A stretch of 29,261 nucleotides of DNA from DASSBG01 sp965651365 (GTDB lineage: Bacteria; Pseudomonadota; Gammaproteobacteria; Xanthomonadales; Rhodanobacteraceae), in contig CBFGSA010000021.1 in NCBI GenBank assembly GCA_965651365.1, positions 1 through 29,261 of the forward strand, given 5' to 3'. The position numbers and the translations under genes were made by a program. The notes beneath the pieces were generated by a model. The model saw only the letters and a program-made list of their open reading frames with translations, did no database searches and was not told the DNA's origin. Of the stretch, positions 14,794 through 22,683 are shown piece after piece (position 1 is the first letter of the stretch; every line of letters starts with the position of its first letter).

Positions 14794-14824
14794 AAAGCCC
14801 CGACAGACGATCTGCCGGGGCTTT
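14794..14824 (-). terminator. Intrinsic terminator of the ribosomal super-operon
   Basis: A 9-bp stem AAAGCCCCG (14794-14802) pairs with CGGGGCTTT (14816-14824), and an inner CAGA/TCTG stem extends it past one mismatch. Read on the minus strand, the hairpin runs into TTTTCTTT. It lies 68 nt beyond the rplQ stop. Confidence 0.9.
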
Positions 14825-14892
14825 GTGATCAGTTTTCAGCCTGGGTGCCGCTGCGGCCTTTTCGGGCCGGATCGGCAGGCCGGATTGCCGAC

Positions 14893-15273
14893 CTATTCCG
14901 CGACGGCTGCCGACTGCAGGCGATCGACCAGCTCGACGTAAGCCATCGGCGCGTTGTCGCCGACGCGGTTGCCGCACTTGAGGATGCGCAGGTAGCCGCC
15001 CGGACGCTCGGTGTAGCGCGGACCCAGTTCGGAAAACAGCTTGCCGACCGCTTCCTTGTCGCGCAAACGCGCAAAGGCCAGGCGGCGATTGGCCACGCCA
15101 TCCACCTTGGCCAGCGTGATCAGCGGTTCGGCCACGCGGCGCAGCTCCTTGGCCTTGGGCAAGGTGGTGCGGATCAGTTCGTGCTTGATGAGCGATGCCG
15201 CCATGTTCTTGAACATGGCCTGGCGATGGCTGCTGGTGCGGTTGAGCTTGCGCCCGGATTTCATGTGCCGCAT
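14893..15273 (-). CDS. rplQ: 50S ribosomal protein L17
   Basis: This 126-residue large-subunit protein lies near the peptide exit tunnel. The start MRHMKSGRKLNRTSSHRQAM is the family hallmark, and the central RRLAFARLRDKEAVGKLF and GGYLRI blocks are present. It is the last gene of the alpha operon. The terminator follows 68 nt later. It is separated from rpoA by an unusually long 187-nt gap. Confidence 0.97.
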   Translation of the reverse strand: MRHMKSGRKLNRTSSHRQAMFKNMAASLIKHELIRTTLPKAKELRRVAEPLITLAKVDGVANRRLAFARLRDKEAVGKLFSELGPRYTERPGGYLRILKCGNRVGDNAPMAYVELVDRLQSAAVAE

Positions 15274-15425
15274 GGTCTTGTTCCGTTTCTATGTATGTTA
15301 AACGTCATCCGGATCGCCGAGGCGTCCGTTTTCAACTGTTTCACTTCGGGCCCGCACAGGCATCGAGCCCGTGCAGCGGGTGGGCCGTGGAGCAAGCGGG
15401 TTACGGGAGCCGTTCCGGCACCAAC

Positions 15426-15455
15426 CCACTCCCTGCTTCCTGCTTCCCACTCCCC
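15426..15455. repeat. Short tandem repeat in the rpoA-rplQ gap
   Basis: The stretch holds two flanking CCACTCCC units and two central CTGCTTC units arranged almost symmetrically. It differs from the GGGAATC-type heptamers found elsewhere in this cluster but has a similar 7-nt period. The rest of the gap (15274-15425) shows no clear signal. Confidence 0.4.
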
Positions 15456-15460
15456 TTCTC

Positions 15461-16465
15461 TCAGTCCATCTGCATGCCAGGCGCCAGTCCGGCTGGTGGC
15501 CAGTTCTCGAGGCGGGTACCCAGCTTGAGCTCGCGGCTTTCCAGCACTTCCTTGATCTCGTTGAGCGATTTCTTGCCCAGGTTCGGTGTCTTCAGCAGCT
15601 CGACCTCGGTCTTCTGCACCAGATCACCGATATAGTAGATGCTTTCCGCCTTCAGACAGTTGGCCGAGCGCACCGTCAGCTCCAGATCGTCGATCGGGCG
15701 CATCAACAGCGGATCCACGGCATCGGACTCGTCCTTCTCCTGGGTGGCTTCGCGCTTGCTGAAATCACCGAAGATGTGCAACTGATCCATCAGGATCTCG
15801 GCAGCCTGGCGCACCACTTCCTCGGGATCGATGGTGCCGTTGGTATCGATGGTCAGCACCAGCTTGTCCAGGTTGGTGCGCTGCTCGACACGGGCGGCGT
15901 CGACCTCGTAGGACACACGCCGAACCGGGCAGAACGAGGCGTCCAGCGGCAAGCGACCGATCGGGCGCGCGGCATCCTGGTCATCACCGGCGTCTTGTGC
16001 CGTGACCGGAAGATAGCCGACGCCGCGCTGCACCTTGAGGCGCATGTTGAGCGCGATGTCCTTGGTCAGGTTGCAGATCACCAGATCGGGATTGACGATC
16101 TCGACCGAGTGGTCGACAGTGATGTCACCGGCAGTCACCTCGCCCTTGCCCTTCTTGCTCAGGGTCAGCGTGGTTTCGTCGGTGCCGTGCATGCGGATGG
16201 CGACGTCCTTGAGGTTCAGAAGAACCTCGATGACGTCTTCCTGCAGGCCGTCCAGCGTCGTGTACTCGTGCAGCACTCCGTCGATTTCCACCTCAACGAT
16301 GGCGCAACCGGGGATTGCCGACAGCAGAACGCGGCGCAGCGCGTTGCCGAGTGTATGCCCGAAACCACGCTCCAGGGGTTCAACGACCACCTTGGCACGA
16401 TTGGTTGCAAGCTGCTCGACGCTCAGCCCACCGGGCTTGAGCACGCCAGTCGATGCGACTCCCAT
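15461..16465 (-). CDS. rpoA: DNA-directed RNA polymerase alpha subunit
   Basis: This 334-residue polymerase assembly platform has an N-terminal dimerisation domain (about residues 10-230, with GFGHTLGNALRRVLLSAIPG) and a C-terminal promoter- and activator-contact domain (about 250-325, with LMRPIDDLELTVRSANCL and LLKTPNLGKKSLNEI). Length and order match the proteobacterial type. An AGGAG site lies just upstream of the ATG. It sits 21 nt after rpsD. Confidence 0.98.
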   Translation of the reverse strand: MGVASTGVLKPGGLSVEQLATNRAKVVVEPLERGFGHTLGNALRRVLLSAIPGCAIVEVEIDGVLHEYTTLDGLQEDVIEVLLNLKDVAIRMHGTDETTLTLSKKGKGEVTAGDITVDHSVEIVNPDLVICNLTKDIALNMRLKVQRGVGYLPVTAQDAGDDQDAARPIGRLPLDASFCPVRRVSYEVDAARVEQRTNLDKLVLTIDTNGTIDPEEVVRQAAEILMDQLHIFGDFSKREATQEKDESDAVDPLLMRPIDDLELTVRSANCLKAESIYYIGDLVQKTEVELLKTPNLGKKSLNEIKEVLESRELKLGTRLENWPPAGLAPGMQMD

Positions 16466-16486
16466 GTAGCAGACTCCTGAAAATTT

Positions 16487-17113
16487 TTACTTGGAATAGA
16501 GCTCGATGATGAGGTTCTCGTTGATGTCGGACGGCAAATCGACCCGCTCCGGCACCCGCTTGAACACACCCGAGAATTTCTTGGCATCCACTTCAACCCA
16601 GTCCGGCTGAAGATCCATGCTGTCCGACAGAGCCAGCGACTCGCCCACCCGCAACTGCTTGGTCGCGCGCTCGGTCAGGGACACTTCGTCGTCCGCCGAA
16701 ACCTGATAGGACGGCACATTGACGCGCTTGCCATTGACCAGCACGGCGCGGTGCGACACCAACTGACGCGCCTGCGCACGCGTGACCGCGAAGCCCATGC
16801 GGTAGACCACGTTGTCCAAGCGGGTTTCCAGCAGCTGCAGCAGGATCTCGCCCGTGTTGCCGCGCGCGTGGGTCGCCTTCTTGTAGTAGTTGCGGAACTG
16901 GCGCTCGAGGACGCCGTAGATGCGCTTGACCTTCTGCTTCTCGCGCAACTGGACCGCATAGTCCGACAGACGCATGCGACGGTTGGCGCCGTGCTGGCCG
17001 GGCTTGTTGTCCAGCTTGCACTTGGTATCCAGCGCACGCTCCGGGCTCTTCAGCCCCAGATCCGTACCTTCGCGACGGGCCAGCTTGCAGGTTGCTCCAC
17101 GATATCGTGCCAT
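16487..17113 (-). CDS. rpsD: 30S ribosomal protein S4
   Basis: This 208-residue primary 16S rRNA-binding protein of the small subunit is also the translational repressor of the alpha operon in E. coli. It starts MARYRGATCKLARREG and has an S4 RNA-binding domain (about residues 98-160, RLDNVVYRMGFAVTRAQARQ). The zinc-binding Cys cluster of some S4 proteins is absent, as in the E. coli type. Whether the autogenous control is kept here cannot be seen. Confidence 0.98.
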   Translation of the reverse strand: MARYRGATCKLARREGTDLGLKSPERALDTKCKLDNKPGQHGANRRMRLSDYAVQLREKQKVKRIYGVLERQFRNYYKKATHARGNTGEILLQLLETRLDNVVYRMGFAVTRAQARQLVSHRAVLVNGKRVNVPSYQVSADDEVSLTERATKQLRVGESLALSDSMDLQPDWVEVDAKKFSGVFKRVPERVDLPSDINENLIIELYSK

Positions 17114-17125
17114 GATCTTTTTCCT

Positions 17126-17512
17126 TTACACCCGACGCTTCTTGGGGGGACGACAGCCGTTGTGCGGAATCGGCGTGACATCGATGATGTTGGTCACCTT
17201 GTACCCCAGCGAATTCAGCGAACGCACGGCAGACTCGCGCCCGGGGCCGGGGCCCTTGATGCGAACCTCGACCGACTTCAACCCGTAATCCTGAGCTGCA
17301 CGCCCGGCCCGTTCGGCCGCCACCTGGGCTGCAAACGCCGTGGACTTGCGCGAACCACGGAAACCGGCACCACCCGAGGTGGCCCAGGACAACGCGTTGC
17401 CCTGACGGTCGCTGATGGTGATGATGGTGTTGTTGAACGAAGCGTGCACATGCGCGATGCCGTCGGTGACGACGCGCTTGTTCTTCTTTCGGGTCTTGAC
17501 CGGTTTAGCCAT
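17126..17512 (-). CDS. rpsK: 30S ribosomal protein S11
   Basis: This 128-residue protein belongs to the small-subunit platform. Family blocks are IAHVHASFNNTIITISDRQG, KSTAFAAQVAAE and KGPGPGRESAVRSL, and the basic C-terminus ends PKKRRV. It is 12 nt before rpsD and about 80 nt after rpsM. The gap before it is longer than usual but shows no repeat. Confidence 0.98.
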   Translation of the reverse strand: MAKPVKTRKKNKRVVTDGIAHVHASFNNTIITISDRQGNALSWATSGGAGFRGSRKSTAFAAQVAAERAGRAAQDYGLKSVEVRIKGPGPGRESAVRSLNSLGYKVTNIIDVTPIPHNGCRPPKKRRV

Positions 17513-17592
17513 GTTTTATGAGTCCGAGGCTTTTATTGAAATGGCGACCGAGAATGGCCGCTTTTTTGCTTTTCTGTTTCGACCAGCGCAAA

Positions 17593-17949
17593 TCAGCGCT
17601 TGATCGGGCGCCGCGGACCCTTGCGGGTACGGGCGTTGGTACGCGTGCGCTGACCGCGCAACGGTAGGCCGCGACGATGGCGCAGACCACGATAGCTGCC
17701 CAGATCCATCAGCCGCTTGATGCTCATGCCGACTTCGCGGCGCAGATCGCCTTCAATGGTGTAGCGGCCAACCGCGGTGCGCAGCTGCTCGACTTCACCT
17801 TCACTGAGGGCCTTGATCGGGGTGGCCGGATCGATGTTCAGTTCGCTGCAGATCTTGCGCGCCCGTGAACGGCCAACACCATAAATGCTTTGCAGCCCGA
17901 TCCATACATGTTTGTGGGTGGGCAGGTTAACGCCCGCAATACGCGCCAT
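17593..17949 (-). CDS. rpsM: 30S ribosomal protein S13
   Basis: This 118-residue small-subunit head protein contacts the P-site tRNA and the large subunit. It starts MARIAGVNLPTHKHVWIGL and ends in the basic tail TRTNARTRKGPRRPIKR. The open frame extends upstream, but the ATG at 17949 gives the universal N-terminus. It is the first gene of the alpha-operon part and is preceded by a 194-nt gap where rpmJ is found in many bacteria but not here. Confidence 0.98.
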   Translation of the reverse strand: MARIAGVNLPTHKHVWIGLQSIYGVGRSRARKICSELNIDPATPIKALSEGEVEQLRTAVGRYTIEGDLRREVGMSIKRLMDLGSYRGLRHRRGLPLRGQRTRTNARTRKGPRRPIKR

Positions 17950-18040
17950 GAGGTGCTCTCTCCAAAAATGAAATTGGAAACCGGCCGGGATTCGGGACAA
18001 GCACCCGGCCACGACAAGATTCCAGCGCAGTGAACAAGAA

Positions 18041-18069
18041 ATTATAACGTGAATGCGCCGTCAACGGAA
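18041..18069 (-). promoter_or_regulatory. Candidate internal promoter before rpsM
   Basis: On the minus strand a perfect TATAAT (18046-18041) lies 17 nt after TTCCGT (18069-18064). It is about 91 nt before the rpsM start. A TTGACG nearby (18064-18059) is only 12 nt from the -10 and so is not a usable -35. The site could let the alpha genes be transcribed apart from secY. Confidence 0.55.
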
Positions 18070-18082
18070 GCCCCTCCGGGGC
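18070..18082 (-). terminator. Weak hairpin after secY, possible attenuator
   Basis: GCCCC-TCC-GGGGC forms a 5-bp GC stem 62 nt beyond the secY stop. It is followed on the minus strand by only two Ts, so it would at most be a partial terminator. It abuts the candidate rpsM promoter. Confidence 0.35.
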
Positions 18083-18143
18083 GACCCTGACAACCGGGCA
18101 AACTGCGCGTTGCCCGCATTCGTATCCGATGACCGCCTGCGCC

Positions 18144-19469
18144 TCAACGACCGCGCAGATTGGCCTTTTTCAACAAGCTGTCGTACTGATGGCTGACCAG
18201 GTGGGCCTGAATCTGGGACGTGAAGTCCATGACCACGACCACCACGATCAGCAGCGAGGTACCCCCGAAGTAGAACGGCACGTGCCAGGCAGTCTGCAGA
18301 AAGGTCGGGATCAGGCAGACCGCGGTCAGGTAAAGTGCGCCCACGCCGGTCAGCCGGGTCAGCACACCGTCAATGTAATTGGCTGTCGCCTTGCCCGGAC
18401 GAATACCCGGAATCAGGGCACCGGAGCGCTTGAGGTTGTCCGCCGTCTCCTGCGCATTGAACACGATCGCGGTGTAGAAGAAGGTGAACAGGATGATCAT
18501 GGCGGCATACAGCACCATGTACAGCGGCTCACCTGGCGACAGTGAGGCGGTCACGGTCTGCAGCCAGCGCATCTGGCTGGCATCGTGAAACCAGGACGCC
18601 GCCGTGGCCGGAAACATGATCAGGCTGGAGGCAAAGATCGGGGGGATCACGCCCGACATGTTGATCTTCAGCGGCAGGTGCGAACTCTGGTTCATGTAGG
18701 CCTGCTGGCCACCCTGGCGCCGCGCGTAGTTCACGGTGATACGGCGCTGGGCGCGTTCCATGAAGACCACGAAGGCGGTTACGAGCAGCACGATCGCAGC
18801 CACCAGAATGACCTTCAGGGTCGACAGCTCGCCATTCTGCGCCATGGTCAGCGTGTGCGCCAGCGCCGCGGGCAGACCCGCCACGATGCCTGCGAAGATC
18901 AGCAACGAAATGCCGTTGCCGATGCCGCGCTCGGTCATCTGCTCGCCCAGCCACATCAGGAACATGGTGCCGGCCGTCAGGCACACCACCGAGGCCAGAA
19001 TGAAGCCGACACCCGGCGTGAACACGATCGGCACGCCGCCGGCGCTGCCCTGAGCCTGCAAGGCCGATGCAACGGCAAAGGACTGAAAGATCGCCAGGCC
19101 CACCGTGCCGTAACGCGTGTAGCTGGTCAGCTTGCGCTGGCCGGCCTGACCCTCCTTCTTCAGCGCCTGCCAACTGGGCAGGACCGCCGCAAACATCTGC
19201 ACCACGATGGATGCAGAGATGTAGGGCATGACACCCAGGGCGAACAGCGAAAAGCGCGACAGGGCGCCGCCGGAGAACATGTTGAACATGCTCAGCAGGC
19301 CGTTCTGCCCGATCAGGCGCGCCATGGCCTCCGGGTTGACGCCCGGCACCGGGATGAACGAGCCCAGGCGGAACACCACCAGCGCACCGACCACGAACAG
19401 GATGCGCTGGCGCAACTCGGTCAGTTTGCCCATGGAGCCCAGAAGGCTGTTGCTTTGCGCTTTCGCCAT
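18144..19469 (-). CDS. secY: Protein translocase subunit SecY
   Basis: This 441-residue protein is the central channel of the Sec translocase in the inner membrane, working with SecE, SecG and SecA. Ten hydrophobic helices are visible, the first in ILFVVGALVVFRLGSFIPVPG. Known conserved parts are seen, such as SGGALSRFSLFALGVMPYI, the cytoplasmic loop YARRQGGQQAYMNQSSHLPL-like at about 245-265, and IRPGKATANYI near residue 370. It follows rplO by 15 nt. Confidence 0.98.
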   Translation of the reverse strand: MAKAQSNSLLGSMGKLTELRQRILFVVGALVVFRLGSFIPVPGVNPEAMARLIGQNGLLSMFNMFSGGALSRFSLFALGVMPYISASIVVQMFAAVLPSWQALKKEGQAGQRKLTSYTRYGTVGLAIFQSFAVASALQAQGSAGGVPIVFTPGVGFILASVVCLTAGTMFLMWLGEQMTERGIGNGISLLIFAGIVAGLPAALAHTLTMAQNGELSTLKVILVAAIVLLVTAFVVFMERAQRRITVNYARRQGGQQAYMNQSSHLPLKINMSGVIPPIFASSLIMFPATAASWFHDASQMRWLQTVTASLSPGEPLYMVLYAAMIILFTFFYTAIVFNAQETADNLKRSGALIPGIRPGKATANYIDGVLTRLTGVGALYLTAVCLIPTFLQTAWHVPFYFGGTSLLIVVVVVMDFTSQIQAHLVSHQYDSLLKKANLRGR

Positions 19470-19484
19470 TGAATCGGCCTCTCT

Positions 19485-19916
19485 TTACTCGACGCTGCCG
19501 CCGGCGGCCTCGATGGCTGCCTTGGCACCGGCCGTAGCCAACACGCCGCTGATCCTGACGGCACGCTCGATCTCGCCCTTCTTGACGACCTTGACCCGCT
19601 TGGCGCCGGCGTGCACCAGGCCCGCCTTGCGCAGCACGTCCAGATCAATGCTGTCCGCATTGATGTTGTTCAGCTGATACAGGAAAACCTGCGCCGACTG
19701 ATCCGCCTTGCGCGAATGGAAACCGACCTTGGGCAGGCGGCGCTGCAGTGGCATCTGGCCACCCTCGAAACCCGGGGTGTGCGTGTTGCCGGCACGAGCG
19801 TGCTGGCCCTTGTGGCCGCGGCCAGCGGTCTTGCCGGAACCGGAGCCGATACCGCGTCCGACGCGCTTGCGCGCCTTGCGTGAGCCTTCAGCCGGCTTGA
19901 TGTCATTGAGTCGCAT
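19485..19916 (-). CDS. rplO: 50S ribosomal protein L15
   Basis: This 143-residue late-assembly large-subunit protein has a long basic N-terminal extension rich in Gly and Arg (RVGRGIGSGSGKTAGRGHKG) followed by the globular part with GFEGGQMPLQRRLPKVGF. The order rpmD-rplO-secY is the standard one. Confidence 0.98.
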   Translation of the reverse strand: MRLNDIKPAEGSRKARKRVGRGIGSGSGKTAGRGHKGQHARAGNTHTPGFEGGQMPLQRRLPKVGFHSRKADQSAQVFLYQLNNINADSIDLDVLRKAGLVHAGAKRVKVVKKGEIERAVRISGVLATAGAKAAIEAAGGSVE

Positions 19917-19920
19917 GCTG

Positions 19921-20106
19921 TTACTCCTCTACCCGTACAAGGTAGTTGACCTTGTTGATCAGACCGCGAACCTGCGGGCTGTCTTTCAATTCGCGTACAT
20001 CGTCGACCTTGTTCAGGCCCAGGGCGCGCACGCTCAGACGATGGCGCTGCTGCACACCGGCCAGGCCCTTGACCAGGCGGACGCGGACTGTGTTGTCCTT
20101 GCTCAT
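19921..20106 (-). CDS. rpmD: 50S ribosomal protein L30
   Basis: This 61-residue single-domain protein of the large subunit has the motif VRLVKGLAGVQQRHRLSVRA and then GLNKV. The start MSKDNTVRV at 20106 overlaps the rpsE stop as ATGA; a longer frame upstream lies inside rpsE and is not real. Confidence 0.96.
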   Translation of the reverse strand: MSKDNTVRVRLVKGLAGVQQRHRLSVRALGLNKVDDVRELKDSPQVRGLINKVNYLVRVEE

Positions 20107-20606
20107 GACATCACCTCTTCGACGGTCTTGCCGCGCTTGTCGGCAATCTGCTGCGGCGAGGACATGGACTTGAGGCCCTTGATGGTCGCACGCACCAGGT
20201 TGATCGGGTTGCGCGAGCCCACCGCCTTGGCCAGCACGTCGGTTACACCAACCACTTCCAGCACGGCACGCATGGCACCGCCGGCAATCACGCCGGTACC
20301 TTCCGAGGCCGGCTGCATGTAGACGCGTGCCGCGCCATGGTTGGCCTTGATGGCGTACCACAGGGTGCCGTTGTTCAGGTTCACCTTGATCATGTTGCGG
20401 CGGGCGCGCTCCATGGCCTTGGAGATGGCCAGGGGCACTTCACGTGCCTTGCCATAGCCAAACCCCACGCTGCCTTCACCGTCGCCGACCACGGTCAGCG
20501 CGGTGAAGCTCATCTGACGGCCACCTTTGACGGTCTTGGCCACGCGATTGACGGCAATCAGCTTCTCCTGAAGGCCGTCTGCACTTTCTCGATCATTGCT
20601 GGACAT
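20103..20606 (-). CDS. rpsE: 30S ribosomal protein S5
   Basis: This 167-residue protein contributes to decoding fidelity and mRNA unwinding. The N-terminal dsRBD-like part contains LIAVNRVAKTVKGGRQMSF and VGDGEGSVGFGYGKAREVP, and the C-terminal part has GTGVIAGGAMRAVLE. I chose the ATG at 20606, preceded by AGGAAAG, over an in-frame GTG seven codons earlier. A 166-nt gap carrying heptamer repeats separates it from rplR. Confidence 0.97.
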   Translation of the reverse strand: MSSNDRESADGLQEKLIAVNRVAKTVKGGRQMSFTALTVVGDGEGSVGFGYGKAREVPLAISKAMERARRNMIKVNLNNGTLWYAIKANHGAARVYMQPASEGTGVIAGGAMRAVLEVVGVTDVLAKAVGSRNPINLVRATIKGLKSMSSPQQIADKRGKTVEEVMS

Positions 20607-20682
20607 TGTCTTTCCTGTTTGCTCCACCGCAGTGGAGGCTTCTGCTTACGGCACCAGGGCCGCTTGGAGTTGTTGTGTGTTG

Positions 20683-20770
20683 CCGGGAATCGGGAATTGA
20701 GAATCGGGAATCGCAAAAGCGGGTGGAAACCTTGCTCGCTCTTCCGATTCCCGATTCCCGAATCCCGGCC
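20683..20770. repeat. Heptamer inverted-repeat element, rplR-rpsE gap
   Basis: The left arm (20683-20713) carries GGGAATC-type units and the right arm (20744-20770) carries their complement. The arms could pair into a hairpin of over 20 bp around a loop of about 30 nt. It ends 2 nt before the rplR stop codon. Confidence 0.75.
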
Positions 20771-20772
20771 TT

Positions 20773-21132
20773 TCAGAATTTCAACCCGCCTTCGCGGGCG
20801 GCGTCGGCCAGCGCCTTGATGCGGCCGTGGTATTTGAAACCGGAACGGTCAAAGGCAACCGACTCGACACCGGCAGCCCTGGCCTTTTCGGCCACGGCCT
20901 TGCCAACGGCGGCGGCGGCAGCCATGTCCTTGGTGCTCTTGAGCCCGTCGCGCACGTCTTTCTGCAAGGTCGAGGCGGCAGCCAGGACGGTATCGCCGCT
21001 GGCCGAGAAGACCTGGGCGTAAATGTGCTGACCTGTACGATGCACACTCAGGCGTGGCACGGCGAGCTTGCGGATTTTCATGCGTGTGGACTTGGCACGA
21101 CGCAGTCTGGATTCGTTCTTGTTCACTGTCAT
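20773..21132 (-). CDS. rplR: 50S ribosomal protein L18
   Basis: This 119-residue 5S rRNA-binding protein of the central protuberance has a basic N-terminus (RLRRAKSTRMKIRK), RLSVHRTGQHIYAQVF and the C-terminal FDRSGFKYHGRIKALADAAREGGLKF-type end. It lies 76 nt after rplF. That gap holds a small GCCGG/CCGGC hairpin (21165-21180). Confidence 0.97.
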   Translation of the reverse strand: MTVNKNESRLRRAKSTRMKIRKLAVPRLSVHRTGQHIYAQVFSASGDTVLAAASTLQKDVRDGLKSTKDMAAAAAVGKAVAEKARAAGVESVAFDRSGFKYHGRIKALADAAREGGLKF

Positions 21133-21208
21133 TCTCCGAAGCGGATCGGCGTTTTGAAAGACCGGCCGGAAGCAGCCGGCTTTTTGCGCGGCGCAGGCCG
21201 CGTTTCAA

Positions 21209-21736
21209 TCAGGCCTTCTTGGCTTCCTTCATGATGATACGTTCACCGGCATAGCGCACACCCTTGCCCTTGTAGGGCTCGGGCGGCCGAAAGCTGCGGA
21301 TTTTGGCCGCCACCTGGCCAACAAGCTGCTTGTCGGCACCCTTGACCACAATCTCGGTTGCACTCGGGGTTTCCAGGGTGATGCCCTCGGGCATCGCGAA
21401 CTCGACCGGGTGGGAAAAGCCCAGGGACAGATTGAGGTTCTTGCCCGCAAGCTGGGCACGATAACCGACGCCCACCAGCTCCAGCTTGCGCTCAAAACCC
21501 TCGCTGACACCCTGAACCATATTGGCCAGCAAGGCGCGGGCGGTGCCGGCAAACTTGACGTTGTCCGGCTGGTCCGCACTGCAACTGAGGGAGCCGTCTT
21601 CCTGGCTCACCGACACGCCGGGCAGCGATGCCATGCTCAGGGCGCCCTTGGGCCCCTTGACCGCAATGGCCTCGTCGCTGATCTGGCACTCGACACCCTT
21701 GGGCAGGGTGATGGGTTGGTTGGCTACTCGTGACAT
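21209..21736 (-). CDS. rplF: 50S ribosomal protein L6
   Basis: This 175-residue large-subunit protein near the factor-binding site has two repeated alpha/beta domains. It starts MSRVANQPITLPKGVE and ends with the typical PPEPYKGKGVRYAGE block and a Lys-rich tail. It starts 12 nt after rpsH. Confidence 0.98.
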   Translation of the reverse strand: MSRVANQPITLPKGVECQISDEAIAVKGPKGALSMASLPGVSVSQEDGSLSCSADQPDNVKFAGTARALLANMVQGVSEGFERKLELVGVGYRAQLAGKNLNLSLGFSHPVEFAMPEGITLETPSATEIVVKGADKQLVGQVAAKIRSFRPPEPYKGKGVRYAGERIIMKEAKKA

Positions 21737-21748
21737 GATTGCGCTCCG

Positions 21749-22144
21749 TCAGGCCACCATGCCGATGACTTCGCCACCCACGCCCTGCTTGCGGGCCTGG
21801 GCGTCGGTCATCAGGCCGGACGACGTGGAAACAATGGAAACACCCAGGCCACCCAGCACCTTGGGCAGATCGTCCTTGCCCCGGTACACGCGCAGGCCGG
21901 GCCGGCTGAAGCGCTGCAGGCGCTCGATGGCAGGCTTGCCCTGGAAGTACTTCAGCTGAATGTCGAGGTCGGCCTTGTTGCCGTCCTTGACTTCACTGAA
22001 GTCCAGAATGTAGCCCTCGTCCTTGAGCAGGCCGGCAATGGCCTTCTTCACACGCGATGAGGGCATGGACACATGCGCCTTGCCCACCATCTGGGCATTG
22101 CGGATGCGGGTGAACATGTCACCAATGGGATCAGTCATGCTCAT
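21749..22144 (-). CDS. rpsH: 30S ribosomal protein S8
   Basis: This 131-residue 16S rRNA central-domain binder is the translational repressor of the spc operon in E. coli. It starts MSMTDPIGDMFTRIRNAQM and ends near ARKQGVGGEVIGMVA. A second Met two codons in is possible, but the chosen start matches E. coli. The target hairpin known in E. coli rplE mRNA was not looked for in detail. Confidence 0.97.
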   Translation of the reverse strand: MSMTDPIGDMFTRIRNAQMVGKAHVSMPSSRVKKAIAGLLKDEGYILDFSEVKDGNKADLDIQLKYFQGKPAIERLQRFSRPGLRVYRGKDDLPKVLGGLGVSIVSTSSGLMTDAQARKQGVGGEVIGMVA

Positions 22145-22183
22145 GTTTCAATTCCTGATGTAATGCATCGATATCCGTGGATA

Positions 22184-22262
22184 CGGGAATCGGGAATGGG
22201 GAATGGGGAATTGGAAGAGCCGCCTTTTGGCCATTCCCGATTCTCGATTCCCGATTCCCGGC
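22184..22262. repeat. Heptamer inverted-repeat element, rpsN-rpsH gap
   Basis: The left arm (22184-22214) has four GGGAAT units and the right arm (22231-22262) has four ATTCCC units, with a 16-nt loop. Each arm has a 7-nt period with variants GGGAATC, GGGAATG and GAGAATC. The arms could pair over most of their length. It starts 4 nt beyond the rpsN stop codon. Confidence 0.8.
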
Positions 22263-22266
22263 TTTT

Positions 22267-22572
22267 CTACCAGCTCGCCTTGCGCAGGCCCGGCACGTCA
22301 CCACGCATGGTGGCTTCGCGCAGCTTGTTGCGGCCCAGGCCAAACTTGCGGTAGACGGCGCGCGGGCGTCCGGTCAGCACGCAACGGGTGCGCATGCGGA
22401 CCGGGCTGGAGTCGCGCGGCAGCTTCTGCAGCTTGGCCTGCGCTTCCATCTTCTCGTCGTAGCTGGATTCGGGGTTGACCACGATCGCCTTCAGTTCGGC
22501 GCGGCGGGCGGCATATTTTTCCACCAGCTTCGCACGCTTGCGATCGCGTTCAATCATTGATTTCTTGGCCAT
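22267..22572 (-). CDS. rpsN: 30S ribosomal protein S14 (zinc-free form)
   Basis: This 101-residue small-subunit head protein starts MAKKSMIERDRKRAKL and has the conserved block RCVLTGRPRAVYRKFGLGRN followed by LREATMRGDVPGLRKASW. The CxxC zinc-binding motifs are absent, and the length matches the long zinc-independent type. It lies between rplE and rpsH, with repeats on both sides. Confidence 0.97.
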   Translation of the reverse strand: MAKKSMIERDRKRAKLVEKYAARRAELKAIVVNPESSYDEKMEAQAKLQKLPRDSSPVRMRTRCVLTGRPRAVYRKFGLGRNKLREATMRGDVPGLRKASW

Positions 22573-22644
22573 GCTTTAAACCTTGAGTCTCAATTATGGG
22601 TCTGGGGATGGATCAGAGCGGAATGCGACAGGCTTGTGCTTTTC

Positions 22645-22676
22645 GCGATTCCCGATTCTCCATTCCCGATTCCCGG
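22645..22676. repeat. Heptamer repeat, single arm, rplE-rpsN gap
   Basis: Four ATTCCCG-like units (one read as ATTCTCC) run with 7-nt spacing and end 7 nt before the rplE stop. No opposite arm is present in the 111-nt gap, so this copy would not fold on itself. Confidence 0.7.
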
Positions 22677-22683
22677 CAAAACG

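Noticed and set aside
21165..21180. GCCGG/CCGGC hairpin followed by TTTTT on the plus strand, terminator-like
   Set aside because: No plus-strand gene ends there; on the coding (minus) strand the hairpin is not followed by a T-run.
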